Shown here: one piece after another, positions 7,909 through 16,976 of the stretch
Layout: every line of letters starts with the position of its first letter
Position numbering within the stretch: the stretch's first letter is position 1
DNA from: Saccharomonospora cyanea NA-134
GTDB lineage: Bacteria > Actinomycetota > Actinomycetes > Mycobacteriales > Pseudonocardiaceae
Length of the DNA stretch: 64,000 nucleotides
Direction: 5' to 3'
NCBI RefSeq assembly: GCF_000244975.1
Contig: NZ_CM001440.1
Span: forward strand, 3,270,325 to 3,334,324
Position numbers and translations under genes: made by a program
Notes under the pieces: generated by a model
Seen by the model: only the letters and a program-made list of their open reading frames with translations
What the model was told of the DNA's origin: nothing
The model's database searches: none

Positions 7909-9207
7909 TCAGCGGCCGAGGTGCTCGCGCACCCTCGTGGCGACCTCGGTCACCGGAACGCGGCTCTGGTCGCCGCTGGCCATGTCACGCACGGTGACCT
8001 CGCCTTCGGCCTGCTCCTCGGGCCCGTGGATGAGCACGACGCGCGCCCGCTGGTCGTTGGCCCACTTGAGCTGCTTGCCCAGCTTTCCCGACGTGCCCAG
8101 GTAGACGCCGGCGCGCAGGCCCTGACCGCGCAGGTCGGCGGCCATGCGCATCACGATGTCCTCCGCGCCGAGTACGGTCAACGCGACGTCGAGCCCGCCG
8201 GTCGCCTCCGCGTCGGCGGCCTGGATGGCGAGGATGCGTTCGAGGCCGATGGAACCACCGCACGCGGGCAGGTCCGGCCCGCCCAGCTTGGCCACCAACC
8301 CGTCGTAGCGGCCGCCCGAGGCGATGGAACCCGGGTATCCGGTGGCCACCACCTCGAAGATCGGTCCGGTGTAGTAGTCGAGGCCGCGCACCATGCGCGG
8401 TGTGAAGACCACTCGGCCGTCCGGCAGGCCGGACGTCAGCTCCAGCAGCCGGTCGATCTCCGCCAGTCCCTCGCGCCCGCGCTCGGTGGTGTCGAGCTGC
8501 TTGCGCACGCGGTCGGTGTCGGCGGCGGTCACGTCGCCCACCAGCTCCTCGGCGACGCGGGCCTCCAGGCCCCGGTCGACGAGCTCGGCCACCACCGCGT
8601 CGGCGGCGAGCTTGTCCAGCTTGTCCAGCGTGCCGAGCACGGCCGTGCCGCGTTCCTCGGCGATGCCGTACGCCTCCAGCAGGCCGTGCAGCGCCTTGCG
8701 GCTGTTCACCAGCACCCGGAAGTCGGTCACGCCCAGCGCCGCCAGGCTGTCGTGGATCGCCCACAGGATCTCGGCGTCCGCCAGCGGCGAGGCCGAGCCC
8801 ACCGTGTCGATGTCGCACTGGGTGAACTCCCGGAACCGGCCCTTCGCGGGCCGGTCGGCCCGCCACACCGGACCGATCGCGTACCGCTTGTACGGCGAGG
8901 GCAACTGGCTGCCGTAGGTGCCGACGACCCTGGCCAGCGGCACGGTGTGGTCGTAGCGCAACGCGAGGTCGGCCTCACCTGTCGCCTCGTGCACCCCGCG
9001 CTTGAGGATCTTGAAGATGAGCGCGCTGGCCTCGTCGCCGAGCTTGCCCGCGAAGACCTCGAGCCGCTCGAACGCCGGAGTCTCCAGCGGGTCGAACCCG
9101 TAATGCTCGAACACGCCCGACACCGTGTCGAACGCGGCCTTGCGGCGACGTACGTCGTCCGCGAGGAAGTCCCGGGTGCCTGAGGGTGGCTCGGCGGCCT
9201 TCGCCAT
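7909..9207 (-). CDS. hisS: Histidyl-tRNA synthetase, eukaryote/archaea-like type
   Basis: Class II synthetase that charges tRNA-His, 432 residues. Motif 1 region near the start (SGTRDFLADDVRRR), motif 2 around RYAIGPVWRADRPAKGRFREF, the histidine-specific GLDYYTGPIFEV motif, and ASGGRYDGL followed by the motif 3 GGSIGLERI. The anticodon-binding domain forms the C-terminal 90 residues. The ATP-site segment reads ALRYDHTVPLARVV, as in eukaryotic and archaeal HisRS, where standard bacterial enzymes read LRPEGT. It may therefore be a second copy beside a bacterial-type hisS elsewhere. ATG at 9207 has GGAGGAAA upstream. An AT-rich palindrome lies in its promoter region. Confidence 0.9.
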   Translation of the reverse strand: MAKAAEPPSGTRDFLADDVRRRKAAFDTVSGVFEHYGFDPLETPAFERLEVFAGKLGDEASALIFKILKRGVHEATGEADLALRYDHTVPLARVVGTYGSQLPSPYKRYAIGPVWRADRPAKGRFREFTQCDIDTVGSASPLADAEILWAIHDSLAALGVTDFRVLVNSRKALHGLLEAYGIAEERGTAVLGTLDKLDKLAADAVVAELVDRGLEARVAEELVGDVTAADTDRVRKQLDTTERGREGLAEIDRLLELTSGLPDGRVVFTPRMVRGLDYYTGPIFEVVATGYPGSIASGGRYDGLVAKLGGPDLPACGGSIGLERILAIQAADAEATGGLDVALTVLGAEDIVMRMAADLRGQGLRAGVYLGTSGKLGKQLKWANDQRARVVLIHGPEEQAEGEVTVRDMASGDQSRVPVTEVATRVREHLGR

Positions 9208-9309
9208 GGTTGTCGTTTCCTCCGCTGTCGTCGACTCGGCGCCCATTGTCCCGCGTCGGCCGCCGCACGGCGCGCCACCCCTGGGGTGAGCACCCACCCG
9301 ATCCCGAGC

Positions 9310-9325
9310 GTATAGGTCGTTATAC
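9310..9325 (-). promoter_or_regulatory. AT-rich palindrome upstream of hisS
   Basis: GTATA-6-TATAC (GTATAGGTCGTTATAC) about 100 bp upstream of the hisS start, in an AT-rich island within otherwise GC-rich DNA. It resembles an operator or overlaps the promoter. The binding protein is unknown. Confidence 0.4.
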
Positions 9326-9395
9326 ATACTTTGCGGCAACGGAGCGGTCGGCCACCGCCGCTAGCGAGAGCCCTGGACACCCTCCGGACGCGAGA

Positions 9396-9434
9396 CGGCC
9401 GACCGCACGGGTGACACCCGAACGCGGTCGGCCG
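9396..9434 (-). terminator. Hairpin after the hemerythrin gene
   Basis: CGGCCGACCGC at 9396-9406 pairs perfectly with 9424-9434 (11 bp, 17-nt loop). It lies 21 bases past the hemerythrin-like stop, in that gene's direction. Confidence 0.7.
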
Positions 9435-9455
9435 CGGACCCGGCATGACCGGGTT

Positions 9456-10019
9456 TCAGACGTTGCGTCCGCTCAGCATGTCCCTCACCCGGTCGACCAA
9501 CCCGGCACCGGGGTCGAGGATGCGGTTGGCGGGAGGAGTGTCCGGCGCCGACGGGTGCGGGCGCGTGGGCGCGGTGCGCTTCGCCATGACCACCTTCTCT
9601 CCCAGGTCGCGCAACTCCTGCTCGTCACAGGCGGCCCGCAGCTTGGGCAGGAGGTCCTTCTCCTCGTCCTCGATGTGGTGCCGGATCGAGTCGATGAGCT
9701 GGCGCACGAGACCGTCGAACTCCCGGTCGGTGGCCTCCATGCCCTCCAGCCGCTTCATGATCCGCTCCGCTTCGGAGTGCTCCTCGATCTCGTGGTCGGC
9801 GATCTCGTCACCGTTCTGCAGGCGACGGCGCGCGGCGGGGTACATGTGCTGTTCCTCCGCGACCGAGTGCCGCACGAGTTCGGCGATCACGTGGTCGACC
9901 AGCTGCTTGCGGCGCTGCGGCTCGACACCGGGCTCTTCGAGCTGGGCGAACACCTGTTCCACCTCGCGGTGGTCCTGAATGATCACATCGATCAGGTTCT
10001 GTTCCGAGGTACTCGTCAT
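9456..10019 (-). CDS. Hemerythrin (HHE) domain protein
   Basis: A 187-residue protein with the HHE cation-binding four-helix bundle. The metal-ligand pattern is visible: IIQDHREVEQVF in helix 1, VRHSVAEEQHMYP, then DHEIEEHSEAERIM, and SIRHHIEDEEKDLLP. Such proteins bind a di-iron centre that handles O2, NO or peroxide. Its last 45 residues are a disordered Pro/Arg-rich tail. It is monocistronic, with a terminator behind it, and lies between hisS and the sugar ABC genes without evident linkage to either. Confidence 0.88.
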   Translation of the reverse strand: MTSTSEQNLIDVIIQDHREVEQVFAQLEEPGVEPQRRKQLVDHVIAELVRHSVAEEQHMYPAARRRLQNGDEIADHEIEEHSEAERIMKRLEGMEATDREFDGLVRQLIDSIRHHIEDEEKDLLPKLRAACDEQELRDLGEKVVMAKRTAPTRPHPSAPDTPPANRILDPGAGLVDRVRDMLSGRNV

Positions 10020-10102
10020 CGTGGTGGGATCCCTTCGGCGTCACGGTCAGCGTTCAGCCGCGTACTACCCACGTCCGGCATCCGACAAACAGCGCGCCGT
10101 GC

Positions 10103-10948
10103 TCAGCGGCCGAAGCCCGCCGTCAGTCCACTGACGAGCTGCCGCCTGCCGAGGATGTACAGCGCGAGCACCGGCAACGTCGAGAGCACCACGGCCGCGA
10201 GCACGGCCGGGATGTTCACCGTGAACTGCCCCTGGAAGCTCCACAACGCCAACGGCAGCACCCGCTGGTCGGGACTCTGCGTGAGGATCAGCGGGAACAA
10301 AAAGCCGTTCCACACCTGCAGCGCGTCGTACACCGCCACGGTGACCACCGCGGGACGGGTGAGCGGCAGCACCAGGCTCCACACCATCCGCCAGTGTCCC
10401 GCACCGTCGAGCCGCATCGACTCGAACAGCTCACTCGGAACGTCACGCAGGAAGTTCGCGAGGATCACCACGGTCAGCGGGATCGCGAACGCCGCCGACG
10501 GCAGAATGATCGCCAGCAGGGTGTCGTAGAGCCGGGCCTGGGTGATGAGGTAGTAGACGGGAATGATCGTGGCCTGCAACGGGATGGCGAGCCCGAGCAG
10601 GAACGACCGGTACGTCAGCCGCGCCAGCCGGCCGTCGGCGCGCACCACGTAGTACGCGGCGAGCAACGACACGCCGACGGTGATGGCCACGGTCGCCAGC
10701 GTCACCACCACGCTGTTGCCGAGGTAGCGGAGGAAGTCGTTCTCCAGCACCAGCCGGTAGCTGTCGAGTGTGGGGTCGTCCGGCGGGGCCAGCGGGTTGG
10801 CCGAGAAGAACCCCTCCTGATCGCGCAGGCTGGTGATCACGACGTAGTACACCGGAACGAGCACCAGGAGCAGCCACGCGAACCCGGCGAGTCCACCCAG
10901 GACGTTGGGCCTGCTGTGGGCCCTGCTGCGAACGCCGGCCGCCATCAC
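10103..10948 (-). CDS. CUT1 sugar ABC transporter permease (second)
   Basis: A 281-residue inner-membrane permease of the MalG type, with six helices and the EAA loop ELFESMRLDGAGHWRMVW before helix 5 that contacts the ATPase. Last gene of the three-gene uptake operon. Its start overlaps the preceding permease stop by 4 bp, so translation is probably coupled. No ATP-binding gene follows. Actinomycetes commonly use one shared MsiK-type ATPase for many such systems. Confidence 0.9.
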   Translation of the reverse strand: MMAAGVRSRAHSRPNVLGGLAGFAWLLLVLVPVYYVVITSLRDQEGFFSANPLAPPDDPTLDSYRLVLENDFLRYLGNSVVVTLATVAITVGVSLLAAYYVVRADGRLARLTYRSFLLGLAIPLQATIIPVYYLITQARLYDTLLAIILPSAAFAIPLTVVILANFLRDVPSELFESMRLDGAGHWRMVWSLVLPLTRPAVVTVAVYDALQVWNGFLFPLILTQSPDQRVLPLALWSFQGQFTVNIPAVLAAVVLSTLPVLALYILGRRQLVSGLTAGFGR

Positions 10949-11859
10949 GCGCCCTCCAACTGGCTACCACGACGGAAGTTCGCCCAGCGGGACAGTCCGA
11001 GAGCGAGGGTGAGGCCGGTGACGACGAGCAGGACGGCGAGTGTGCTGGCCTTGCCCATCTCGTCACTGGAGAACCCGGTGAGGTACATGTGCAGGGGCAG
11101 TATTCGCGTCGCCTCACCGGGCCCGCCCCCCGTCAACACGAACACGAGGTCGAAGTACGTCAGCGAACCCACCGTCATCAACGTGGACGACGTGATGATC
11201 GTGTAGCGGAGCTGCGGCAGCGTGATGTGGAAGAACTGCCGGAATGTCCCGGCGCCGTCGAGCTGAGCCGCCTCGTACAGCGACGCCGGGATCTGCCGCA
11301 CCCCCGCCTGGTAGAGGAGGGTGTGGAACGGCACGAACTGCCACGCGACGACGAACACCACGACGTACAGCGCCAGATCCGAGTCTCCGAGCCAGTCCTG
11401 GGCGAGTGAGGTGGCACCGAACGCGAGACTCATCCCGAAGTTGGGGTCGAGCAGCGCCTTGAAGGCGATGGCGATGGCCGCCGACGACAGCAGCATCGGC
11501 AGGAAGTACAGCACCCCCAGCAGCGCCCGGTAACGGCCACGCCCGGCCACGAAGACGCCGAGCAGCAGCGAGATCGGTGTCTGCACCAACCAGCTGAACA
11601 CCATCACCTGGACGGAGAGCCAGATCGCGTTCAGTGTGGACGGATCGGTGAGCACGTCCGACCAGTTGGCCGACCCCGCCCACGTCATCTCCGAGATGCC
11701 GTCCCAGTGCACGAGGCTGAGCACCACCACCCCGGCCAGGGGCACCAGCGCGAACACGCCGAAGAACACCAGCGCGGGCGCCGCCATGACCGCGGACGGC
11801 CCGCTGCGGCGGGCGCCCGTACCGGCACCGGACACACGTGAATCGGCCACTGTCGTCAC
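10945..11859 (-). CDS. CUT1 sugar ABC transporter permease (first)
   Basis: A 304-residue MalF-type permease. It has a short cytoplasmic N-terminus, six membrane helices and the EAA loop ASLYEAAQLDGAGTFRQFFH. Starts at GTG 11859 within a GTGA overlap with the binding-protein stop, giving tight co-translation. With its partner it forms the channel for a sugar or oligosaccharide. The divergent GH3 glycosidase gene suggests the substrate is a plant-derived beta-linked oligosaccharide. Confidence 0.9.
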   Translation of the reverse strand: MTTVADSRVSGAGTGARRSGPSAVMAAPALVFFGVFALVPLAGVVVLSLVHWDGISEMTWAGSANWSDVLTDPSTLNAIWLSVQVMVFSWLVQTPISLLLGVFVAGRGRYRALLGVLYFLPMLLSSAAIAIAFKALLDPNFGMSLAFGATSLAQDWLGDSDLALYVVVFVVAWQFVPFHTLLYQAGVRQIPASLYEAAQLDGAGTFRQFFHITLPQLRYTIITSSTLMTVGSLTYFDLVFVLTGGGPGEATRILPLHMYLTGFSSDEMGKASTLAVLLVVTGLTLALGLSRWANFRRGSQLEGA

Positions 11860-13166
11860 TTCTGTTCGATCGTGGAGTCCATGGCGGTGCAGAACCGCTC
11901 CGGGGACAACTGCCCGGTGAACAACTGCTCCAGGTTCGTCAACAGCGCGTCCGCCTGCTTCGACGACAGCGCCTGGTCCCAGGAGAGCTCGAAGTTGGGC
12001 GCCTCGGCCGCCAGCTCGTAGACGAACGAGAGGTAGTCGGGGGCGTCCGTGGTGGACAGCCTGCTGTCGACGCCCTTCAGCGGTGGCACGGACCCGTTCT
12101 CCAGAAGCGTGTCGACGTAGCCGTCGTTCATGAGCCCGTCGGTGAGGTACGCGGCCACCGCCTCCTTCTCCTTCGGGGAGGCGTCGGCGCTGACCGCCCA
12201 GTAGTTCGCCGGGTTGCCGACGATGTTGGCGGGATCGCCCTCACCGCCGTCCACCGAGGGGAAGGTCGTGTAACCGAGGTGGCCGTCGGCGATGAACTGC
12301 GGTGCGGAGTCCTTGATGCTCGGGTAGGCCCACGACCCCATGAGGTACATGGCGGCCTTGTCGGTGTAGAGCAGGGCGGCGTCGGCGCCGCTGTCGGCCG
12401 CGATCGAGTTGTAGCCCTTGACGAACCCGCCCGCGTCGACGAGTTCCCGGATCATCTCCCCCGCCCGCCGCACGGCCGGATGCGACCACGCGCCGGGCTC
12501 GTTCGCCACGATGGCGTCGAACACCTCGGGGCCGCCGATCCGGTCGACCAGGTACTCCAGCCACATCAGTTGTGGCCACCTGCTCTGCCCACCGATCGCG
12601 AACGGCGCGATGCCCTCTTCCTGGAAGCGCGGGACGAGGTCCATGAGTTCGTCCCACGTGCGCGGAGGCTCGGCACCGACCCGGTCGAACAGCTTCTTGT
12701 TGTAGTACAGCAGCACCGGCTGCATGCCGTTGTTCGGCAGCGCGTAGGTCTCGCCGTCGACGACACCGGTGTCGAGCACCGAGGGCAGGAACCGGTCGGT
12801 GAGCTCGGTCTCGTCCTCGACCAGCTCCGAGATCGGGACGACCTTGCCCGCCTCGACCCAGTCGCGCAGGGTTCCGCCACCCCAACCGAAGATCAGCGTC
12901 GGCGCGCCACCGGCGCCGATGGAGGTGCGGATCTTCTGTTTGTAGGCGTCGTTGGCGAAGAACTCCGCGTTGATCGCGCGGTCGGGGCTGCCGCTGTTCC
13001 ACGACTCGAAGGAGCTGCGGATGGTCTGCTCGTCCCCGCCCGTGAGAGCCCAGGCGTTCGCACCCGATCCCCCGCCCGGCCCGCTCGTGCCGCACGCGGC
13101 GGACAGGGTCAGCACCGCCGCCGCTCCCACCGCGAGCAGTCCCGTACGTCTCGTACCCAGTGCCAT
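11856..13166 (-). CDS. Sugar-binding lipoprotein of CUT1 ABC transporter
   Basis: Extracytoplasmic solute-binding protein, 436 residues, family 1. ATG at 13166 begins a lipoprotein signal peptide (ALGTRRTGLLAVGAAAVL) ending in the lipobox LSAACG, so the mature protein starts at Cys and is membrane-anchored. The body has the family's PNNGMQPVLLYYNKKLF hinge segment and the MYLMGSWAYP loop. First gene of the uptake operon, divergent from the lacI-type gene. Two identical palindromes lie in the shared promoter region, so repression by that LacI protein, released by the sugar, is the likely control. The layout recalls the Streptomyces bxl xylobiose locus. Confidence 0.9.
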   Translation of the reverse strand: MALGTRRTGLLAVGAAAVLTLSAACGTSGPGGGSGANAWALTGGDEQTIRSSFESWNSGSPDRAINAEFFANDAYKQKIRTSIGAGGAPTLIFGWGGGTLRDWVEAGKVVPISELVEDETELTDRFLPSVLDTGVVDGETYALPNNGMQPVLLYYNKKLFDRVGAEPPRTWDELMDLVPRFQEEGIAPFAIGGQSRWPQLMWLEYLVDRIGGPEVFDAIVANEPGAWSHPAVRRAGEMIRELVDAGGFVKGYNSIAADSGADAALLYTDKAAMYLMGSWAYPSIKDSAPQFIADGHLGYTTFPSVDGGEGDPANIVGNPANYWAVSADASPKEKEAVAAYLTDGLMNDGYVDTLLENGSVPPLKGVDSRLSTTDAPDYLSFVYELAAEAPNFELSWDQALSSKQADALLTNLEQLFTGQLSPERFCTAMDSTIEQK

Positions 13167-13190
13167 GACGCGCCTTCCTCGTCGAAGGGT

Positions 13191-13204
13191 CCGAAAGTTT
13201 TCGG
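13191..13204. promoter_or_regulatory. LacI-type operator, copy 1
   Basis: CCGAAAGTTTTCGG, a palindrome with half-sites CGAAA/TTTCG, 25 bp upstream of the binding-protein start. It shares 13 of 14 bases with copy 2 exactly 100 bp away. It fits a LacI-family site controlling the sugar operon. Confidence 0.75.
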
Positions 13205-13290
13205 AAAACACTATGGTGTGGATACGCACCCTAGAAGCGCCGGAATCCAAGGTCAAGAGTCGACTTCCTGGCATTTTCGGTTATAGTTGT

Positions 13291-13304
13291 CCGAAAGTTT
13301 TCGA
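13291..13304. promoter_or_regulatory. LacI-type operator, copy 2
   Basis: CCGAAAGTTTTCGA, the second copy, 21 bp upstream of the lacI-type start, suggesting autoregulation. The 100-bp spacing would allow looping between the two sites. Confidence 0.75.
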
Positions 13305-13324
13305 AAATCAAAGCGGAGGTTGCG

Positions 13325-14377
13325 GTGCCGAGTGGTTCCAGCGCCCGACGACGAGCGACGCTGGCAATGGTGGCCGAGGCGGCGGGCGTGTCCCTCCCCA
13401 CGGCGTCCAAAGTGCTCAACGGCCGCGGTGACGTGGCCTCCTCGACCCGCGCCCGGGTCGAGGAGGCCGCTCGCGAACTCGACTACGTTCCCCCGGTCGG
13501 CAGGCGCAGTGTGACCCCCGCGCGAGTCGTGGACCTGGTGTTCGACGACCTGGTGAGCCCCTACTCACTGGAAGTGCTGCGCGGTGTCACCGAGGCGGGC
13601 ACCGAAGCGGGCGTGGACGTCGTCGTCAACCGCATTCCGACGGACGACGGCGAACGGGCTTCGTCGTCCTCTCCGGACGGATGGGCCAACCGCCTCAAGG
13701 CCGCGGGGCGCGAGGGCATCATCATCGTCACCTCGGAGCTGACCGAGGAACAGGTGGACGCCTTCGACCGGGCCGGCCTGCCACTCGTGGTGATCGACCC
13801 GCTGAACCTGCCGAGGGTGGACGTCACGAGCGTGGGCGCCACCAACTTCTCCGGCGGACTCTCCGCCACCGAACACCTGCTGTCCCTCGGACACCGCCGG
13901 ATCGGGTTCGCGGGCGGGCCGGTGCGGGCGGCGTGCGGGCAGGCACGCCTGCACGGCTACCGGGCGGCGCTGGAGAAGGCCGGCGTCCCGCCGGAGGCGG
14001 AACTGGCCCTGCACGGCGCCTTCAGCTACCCCGCCGGACTGGAGATGGGCAGCCGCCTGCTGGATTCGCCCGAACCACCCACCGCAGTGTTCGCGGCCAG
14101 CGACACCACCGCACTCGGCGTGATCGAAGCCGCCCGCCGGCGCGGGCTGCGCGTGCCCGACGACCTCAGCGTGGTCGGCTTCGACGACACCATCCTGGCC
14201 ACGCTCGCCACACCCGCCCTGACCGTGGTCCGGCAGCCGCTGCTCGACATGGGCCGGGTCGCGCTCCGCACCCTGTTGCGGCTGGCGGCGGGCGAGTCCC
14301 TGGATTCCCACCACGTCGAGCTGGCCACGCAGCTCGTCGTGCGCGACTCGACAGCACCTCGACGAGGAGAACGATGA
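13325..14377 (+). CDS. LacI-family transcriptional regulator
   Basis: A 350-residue repressor. The N-terminal helix-turn-helix reads ATLAMVAEAAGVSLPTASKV with the hinge helix LNGRGDVASSTRARV, followed by a periplasmic-binding-protein-like sugar-sensing domain (GHRRIGFAGGP, FAASDTTALGV, SVVGFDDT). GTG at 13325 follows GCGGAGG. It overlaps the GH3 gene by 4 bp, so regulator and enzyme are co-translated. It probably represses both itself with the glycosidase and the divergent ABC operon through the twin palindromes. Confidence 0.93.
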   Translation: MPSGSSARRRATLAMVAEAAGVSLPTASKVLNGRGDVASSTRARVEEAARELDYVPPVGRRSVTPARVVDLVFDDLVSPYSLEVLRGVTEAGTEAGVDVVVNRIPTDDGERASSSSPDGWANRLKAAGREGIIIVTSELTEEQVDAFDRAGLPLVVIDPLNLPRVDVTSVGATNFSGGLSATEHLLSLGHRRIGFAGGPVRAACGQARLHGYRAALEKAGVPPEAELALHGAFSYPAGLEMGSRLLDSPEPPTAVFAASDTTALGVIEAARRRGLRVPDDLSVVGFDDTILATLATPALTVVRQPLLDMGRVALRTLLRLAAGESLDSHHVELATQLVVRDSTAPRRGER

Positions 14378-16692
14378 CCGACAAGCCCTGGCACGACACG
14401 TCGGCCGACCCGGCCCGGCGCGCGCAGGCCCTGCTGGCCGAGATGACGCTGGAGGAGAAAGTCGCACAGCTGGGCAGCGCGTGGCCCGGCAACGAGCAGG
14501 TCAGCGGCAACGTCGCCCCCATGCAGGACGTCTTCTCGCAAGGGGCCGCCACGTTCGAGCAACGGCGCGAGCACGGGCTCGGGCACCTCACGCGCGTGTT
14601 CGGCACCGCGCCGGTCGACGTGGCCGACGGCACCGCACGGGTCGTGAAGCTTCAGCGGGACATCGTGGACAACACCAGGCTCCGGGTACCCGCGATCGTG
14701 CACGAGGAATGTCTGACCGGGTTCACCACCTACGGCGCGACGGTGTACCCGGCGCCGCTGGCGTGGGCGGCCACGTTCGATCCCGAACTCGTGGAGCGGA
14801 TGGCGGCCGCGATCGGGGCGGACATGCGTGCGGTGGGAGTTCACCAGGGGCTCTCCCCGGTGCTGGACGTCGCGCGTGATCACCGCTGGGGCCGCGTGGA
14901 GGAGACCCTCGGCGAGGACCCCTACCTCGTGGGCATGCTCGGCAGCGCCTACGTGCGCGGGCTGCAGAGCGAAGGCGTGATCGCCACGCTGAAACACTTC
15001 GCGGGCTACTCCGCCTCGCGGGCAGCACGCAACCACGCGCCGGTGCCGATCGGGCCCCGGGAACTGCGTGACGTCATCCTCCCGCCGTTCGAGATGGCGG
15101 TGCGGGACGCGGGCGCGGGCTCGGTGATGAACGCCTACGTCGACCTCGACGGTGTGCCCGCCGCCGCCGACGCCACGCTGCTCACCGGCGTGCTGCGCGA
15201 CGAGTGGGGGTTCGAGGGCACGGTGGTGTCGGACTACTGGGCGGTCGCCTTCCTCGCGACCATGCACCGGGTGGCCGACGGCGCCGCCGACGCCGGTGCG
15301 CTCGCCCTCGCGGCGGGCATCGACGTCGAACTGCCCGACGCCCTGTGCTACGGGGCGGAACTGGTGGAGCGGGTCCGCCGCGGTGAGGTCGACGAGGCGC
15401 TGGTCGACCGCGCCGCGATGCGCGTGCTCCGGCAGAAGGCCGAGCTCGGCCTGCTCGACCCCGACTGGACACCGGAGTCGGACGTGGACTCGTCGGTGGA
15501 CCTGGACGCCGGGGCGCATCGGGAGCTGGCGCGCCGTATCGCCGAGCGGTCGGTCGTGCTGCTGGCCAACGACGGCGTGTTGCCGCTGGCGGCGGAACAC
15601 CGGCGGATCGCGCTCGTCGGCCCGTGCGCCGACGACCCACTGGCCTTCCTCGGCTGCTACTCCTACCCCAACCACGTGCTGCCGCGCTACCCCGGGCTGG
15701 GGCTCGGGATCGAGGTGCCGTCGCTGGTCGAGGCACTGCGCGCCGAACTACCGGACGCCGAGATCACCGCCGTGCCGGGTTGCGGAGTCAACGACGACGA
15801 CCGGTCGCGGTTCGCCGAGGCCGTCACCGCCGCCGACGGTGCCGACGTGTGTGTGGCCGTCGTGGGTGACCGGGCGGGACTGTTCGGTGAAGGCACCTCC
15901 GGCGAGGGTTGCGACGCTCCCGACCTGCGGCTGCCCGGGGTACAGGAGGAGCTGCTGTCCGCGCTGCTCGCCACGGGAACCCCCGTGGTGGTCGTGGTGG
16001 TCTCCGGCCGCCCGTACGCGCTCGGAGCCCACGCCGACCACGCCGCCGCCGTCGTGCAGGCGTTCCTGCCCGGCGAGGAGGGCGGCGCCGCACTGGCCTC
16101 CATCCTGTCCGGGCGCACGGCACCGTCGGGCCGCCTTCCCGTGCAGGTCCCCCGGCATCCCGGCGGGCAACCGGCGACCTACCTTCATCCGCCGCTGGGC
16201 GGCAACAGCCAGGGCATCAGCAACCTCGACCCGACTCCGGCGTTTCCGTTCGGACACGGCCTGTCGTACACGACGTTCGACTACGGCGGCCTCACCGTCA
16301 GCGCCGAGCAGGTGCCCACCGACGGGACCCTCGACATCGCCGTCGACGTGCGCAACAGCGGTGAGCGGGCGGGCTCCGAGGTGGTCCAGCTTTACCTCGA
16401 CGACGTGCAGGCCCAGGTGACCCGGCCGGTCCGGCAACTCGCCGGCTTCGCCCGGGTCGATCTCGCACCGGGCGAGACCGCGCGGGTCACCTTCACCCTG
16501 CACGCCGACCGCACGAGCTTCACCGGGCGTGACCTGGGCCGCATCGTGGAGCCGGGCCGGATCGACGTCCACGTGGGCCGCTCGGTGGCGGACCTGCCGT
16601 GCTCGGCGTCGTTCGAGCTGACCGGCCCGGTCCGGAACGTAGGCCACGACAGGGTGCTCACCACACCGGTGACCGTGACCATCCGGGGGTGA
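14374..16692 (+). CDS. Glycoside hydrolase family 3 (beta-xylosidase/beta-glucosidase type)
   Basis: A 772-residue exo-acting beta-glycosidase without a signal peptide, so it acts in the cytoplasm on imported oligosaccharides. The GH3 N-terminal barrel has the substrate-binding DHRWGRVEETLGEDP and LKHFAGYSAS motifs and the nucleophile Asp287 in VVSDYWAV. The C-terminal sandwich domain begins near RSVVLLANDGVLPL, and a fibronectin-III-like domain closes the protein (RAGSEVVQLYLDD). It resembles Streptomyces BxlA. Xylose or glucose specificity cannot be decided from sequence alone. A strong hairpin follows. Confidence 0.92.
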   Translation: MTDKPWHDTSADPARRAQALLAEMTLEEKVAQLGSAWPGNEQVSGNVAPMQDVFSQGAATFEQRREHGLGHLTRVFGTAPVDVADGTARVVKLQRDIVDNTRLRVPAIVHEECLTGFTTYGATVYPAPLAWAATFDPELVERMAAAIGADMRAVGVHQGLSPVLDVARDHRWGRVEETLGEDPYLVGMLGSAYVRGLQSEGVIATLKHFAGYSASRAARNHAPVPIGPRELRDVILPPFEMAVRDAGAGSVMNAYVDLDGVPAAADATLLTGVLRDEWGFEGTVVSDYWAVAFLATMHRVADGAADAGALALAAGIDVELPDALCYGAELVERVRRGEVDEALVDRAAMRVLRQKAELGLLDPDWTPESDVDSSVDLDAGAHRELARRIAERSVVLLANDGVLPLAAEHRRIALVGPCADDPLAFLGCYSYPNHVLPRYPGLGLGIEVPSLVEALRAELPDAEITAVPGCGVNDDDRSRFAEAVTAADGADVCVAVVGDRAGLFGEGTSGEGCDAPDLRLPGVQEELLSALLATGTPVVVVVVSGRPYALGAHADHAAAVVQAFLPGEEGGAALASILSGRTAPSGRLPVQVPRHPGGQPATYLHPPLGGNSQGISNLDPTPAFPFGHGLSYTTFDYGGLTVSAEQVPTDGTLDIAVDVRNSGERAGSEVVQLYLDDVQAQVTRPVRQLAGFARVDLAPGETARVTFTLHADRTSFTGRDLGRIVEPGRIDVHVGRSVADLPCSASFELTGPVRNVGHDRVLTTPVTVTIRG

Positions 16693-16696
16693 GGTG

Positions 16697-16730
16697 GTCG
16701 TGGTGCGGGCGGGTCCGCTCGCACCACGAC
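16697..16730 (+). terminator. Hairpin after the GH3 gene
   Basis: GTCGTGGTGCG (16697-16707) pairs perfectly with 16720-16730, 11 bp with a 12-nt loop, 4 bases after the GH3 stop. Confidence 0.75.
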
Positions 16731-16911
16731 TACGCTGGTGGACGCACGCGCCCCGACACTCGACGGTGAGCCTGCCGGGTACGTACGTGTCGCGTTCGGG
16801 CGGTCACGGCGAGTTCGTCCCCTCACCTCTCACCACTCCACTGTGGTGTAACTCTCGCACTCACCTGACCACCGTGTGAGACGACTTTTCGGACCCCCGT
16901 CGTTGCCACAC

Positions 16912-16968
16912 CCTGGAATCGCCACGCACGCGGCACAACCCCGAGGCGCGTGCGGGAGTAGTTCCAGG
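16912..16968 (+). promoter_or_regulatory. Two-tier hairpin leader of the met operon
   Basis: Outer stem CCTGGAA (16912-16918) with TTCCAGG (16962-16968) encloses an inner stem CGCACGCG (16925-16932) with CGCGTGCG (16947-16954); both are perfect. The outer 3' arm touches the AGGAAGGTG ribosome site of metQ, so folding could hide it. I cannot match it to a known SAM riboswitch class. Confidence 0.55.
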
Positions 16969-16976
16969 AAGGTGAC

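Noticed and set aside
7909-9207. Plus-strand frame over hisS (about 420 codons)
   Set aside because: Antisense shadow; hisS motifs are unambiguous on the minus strand.
16861-16976. SAM-I, SAM-IV or SAH riboswitch before metQ
   Set aside because: The core sequences of these classes, as I recall them, are not present; only the two stems can be supported.
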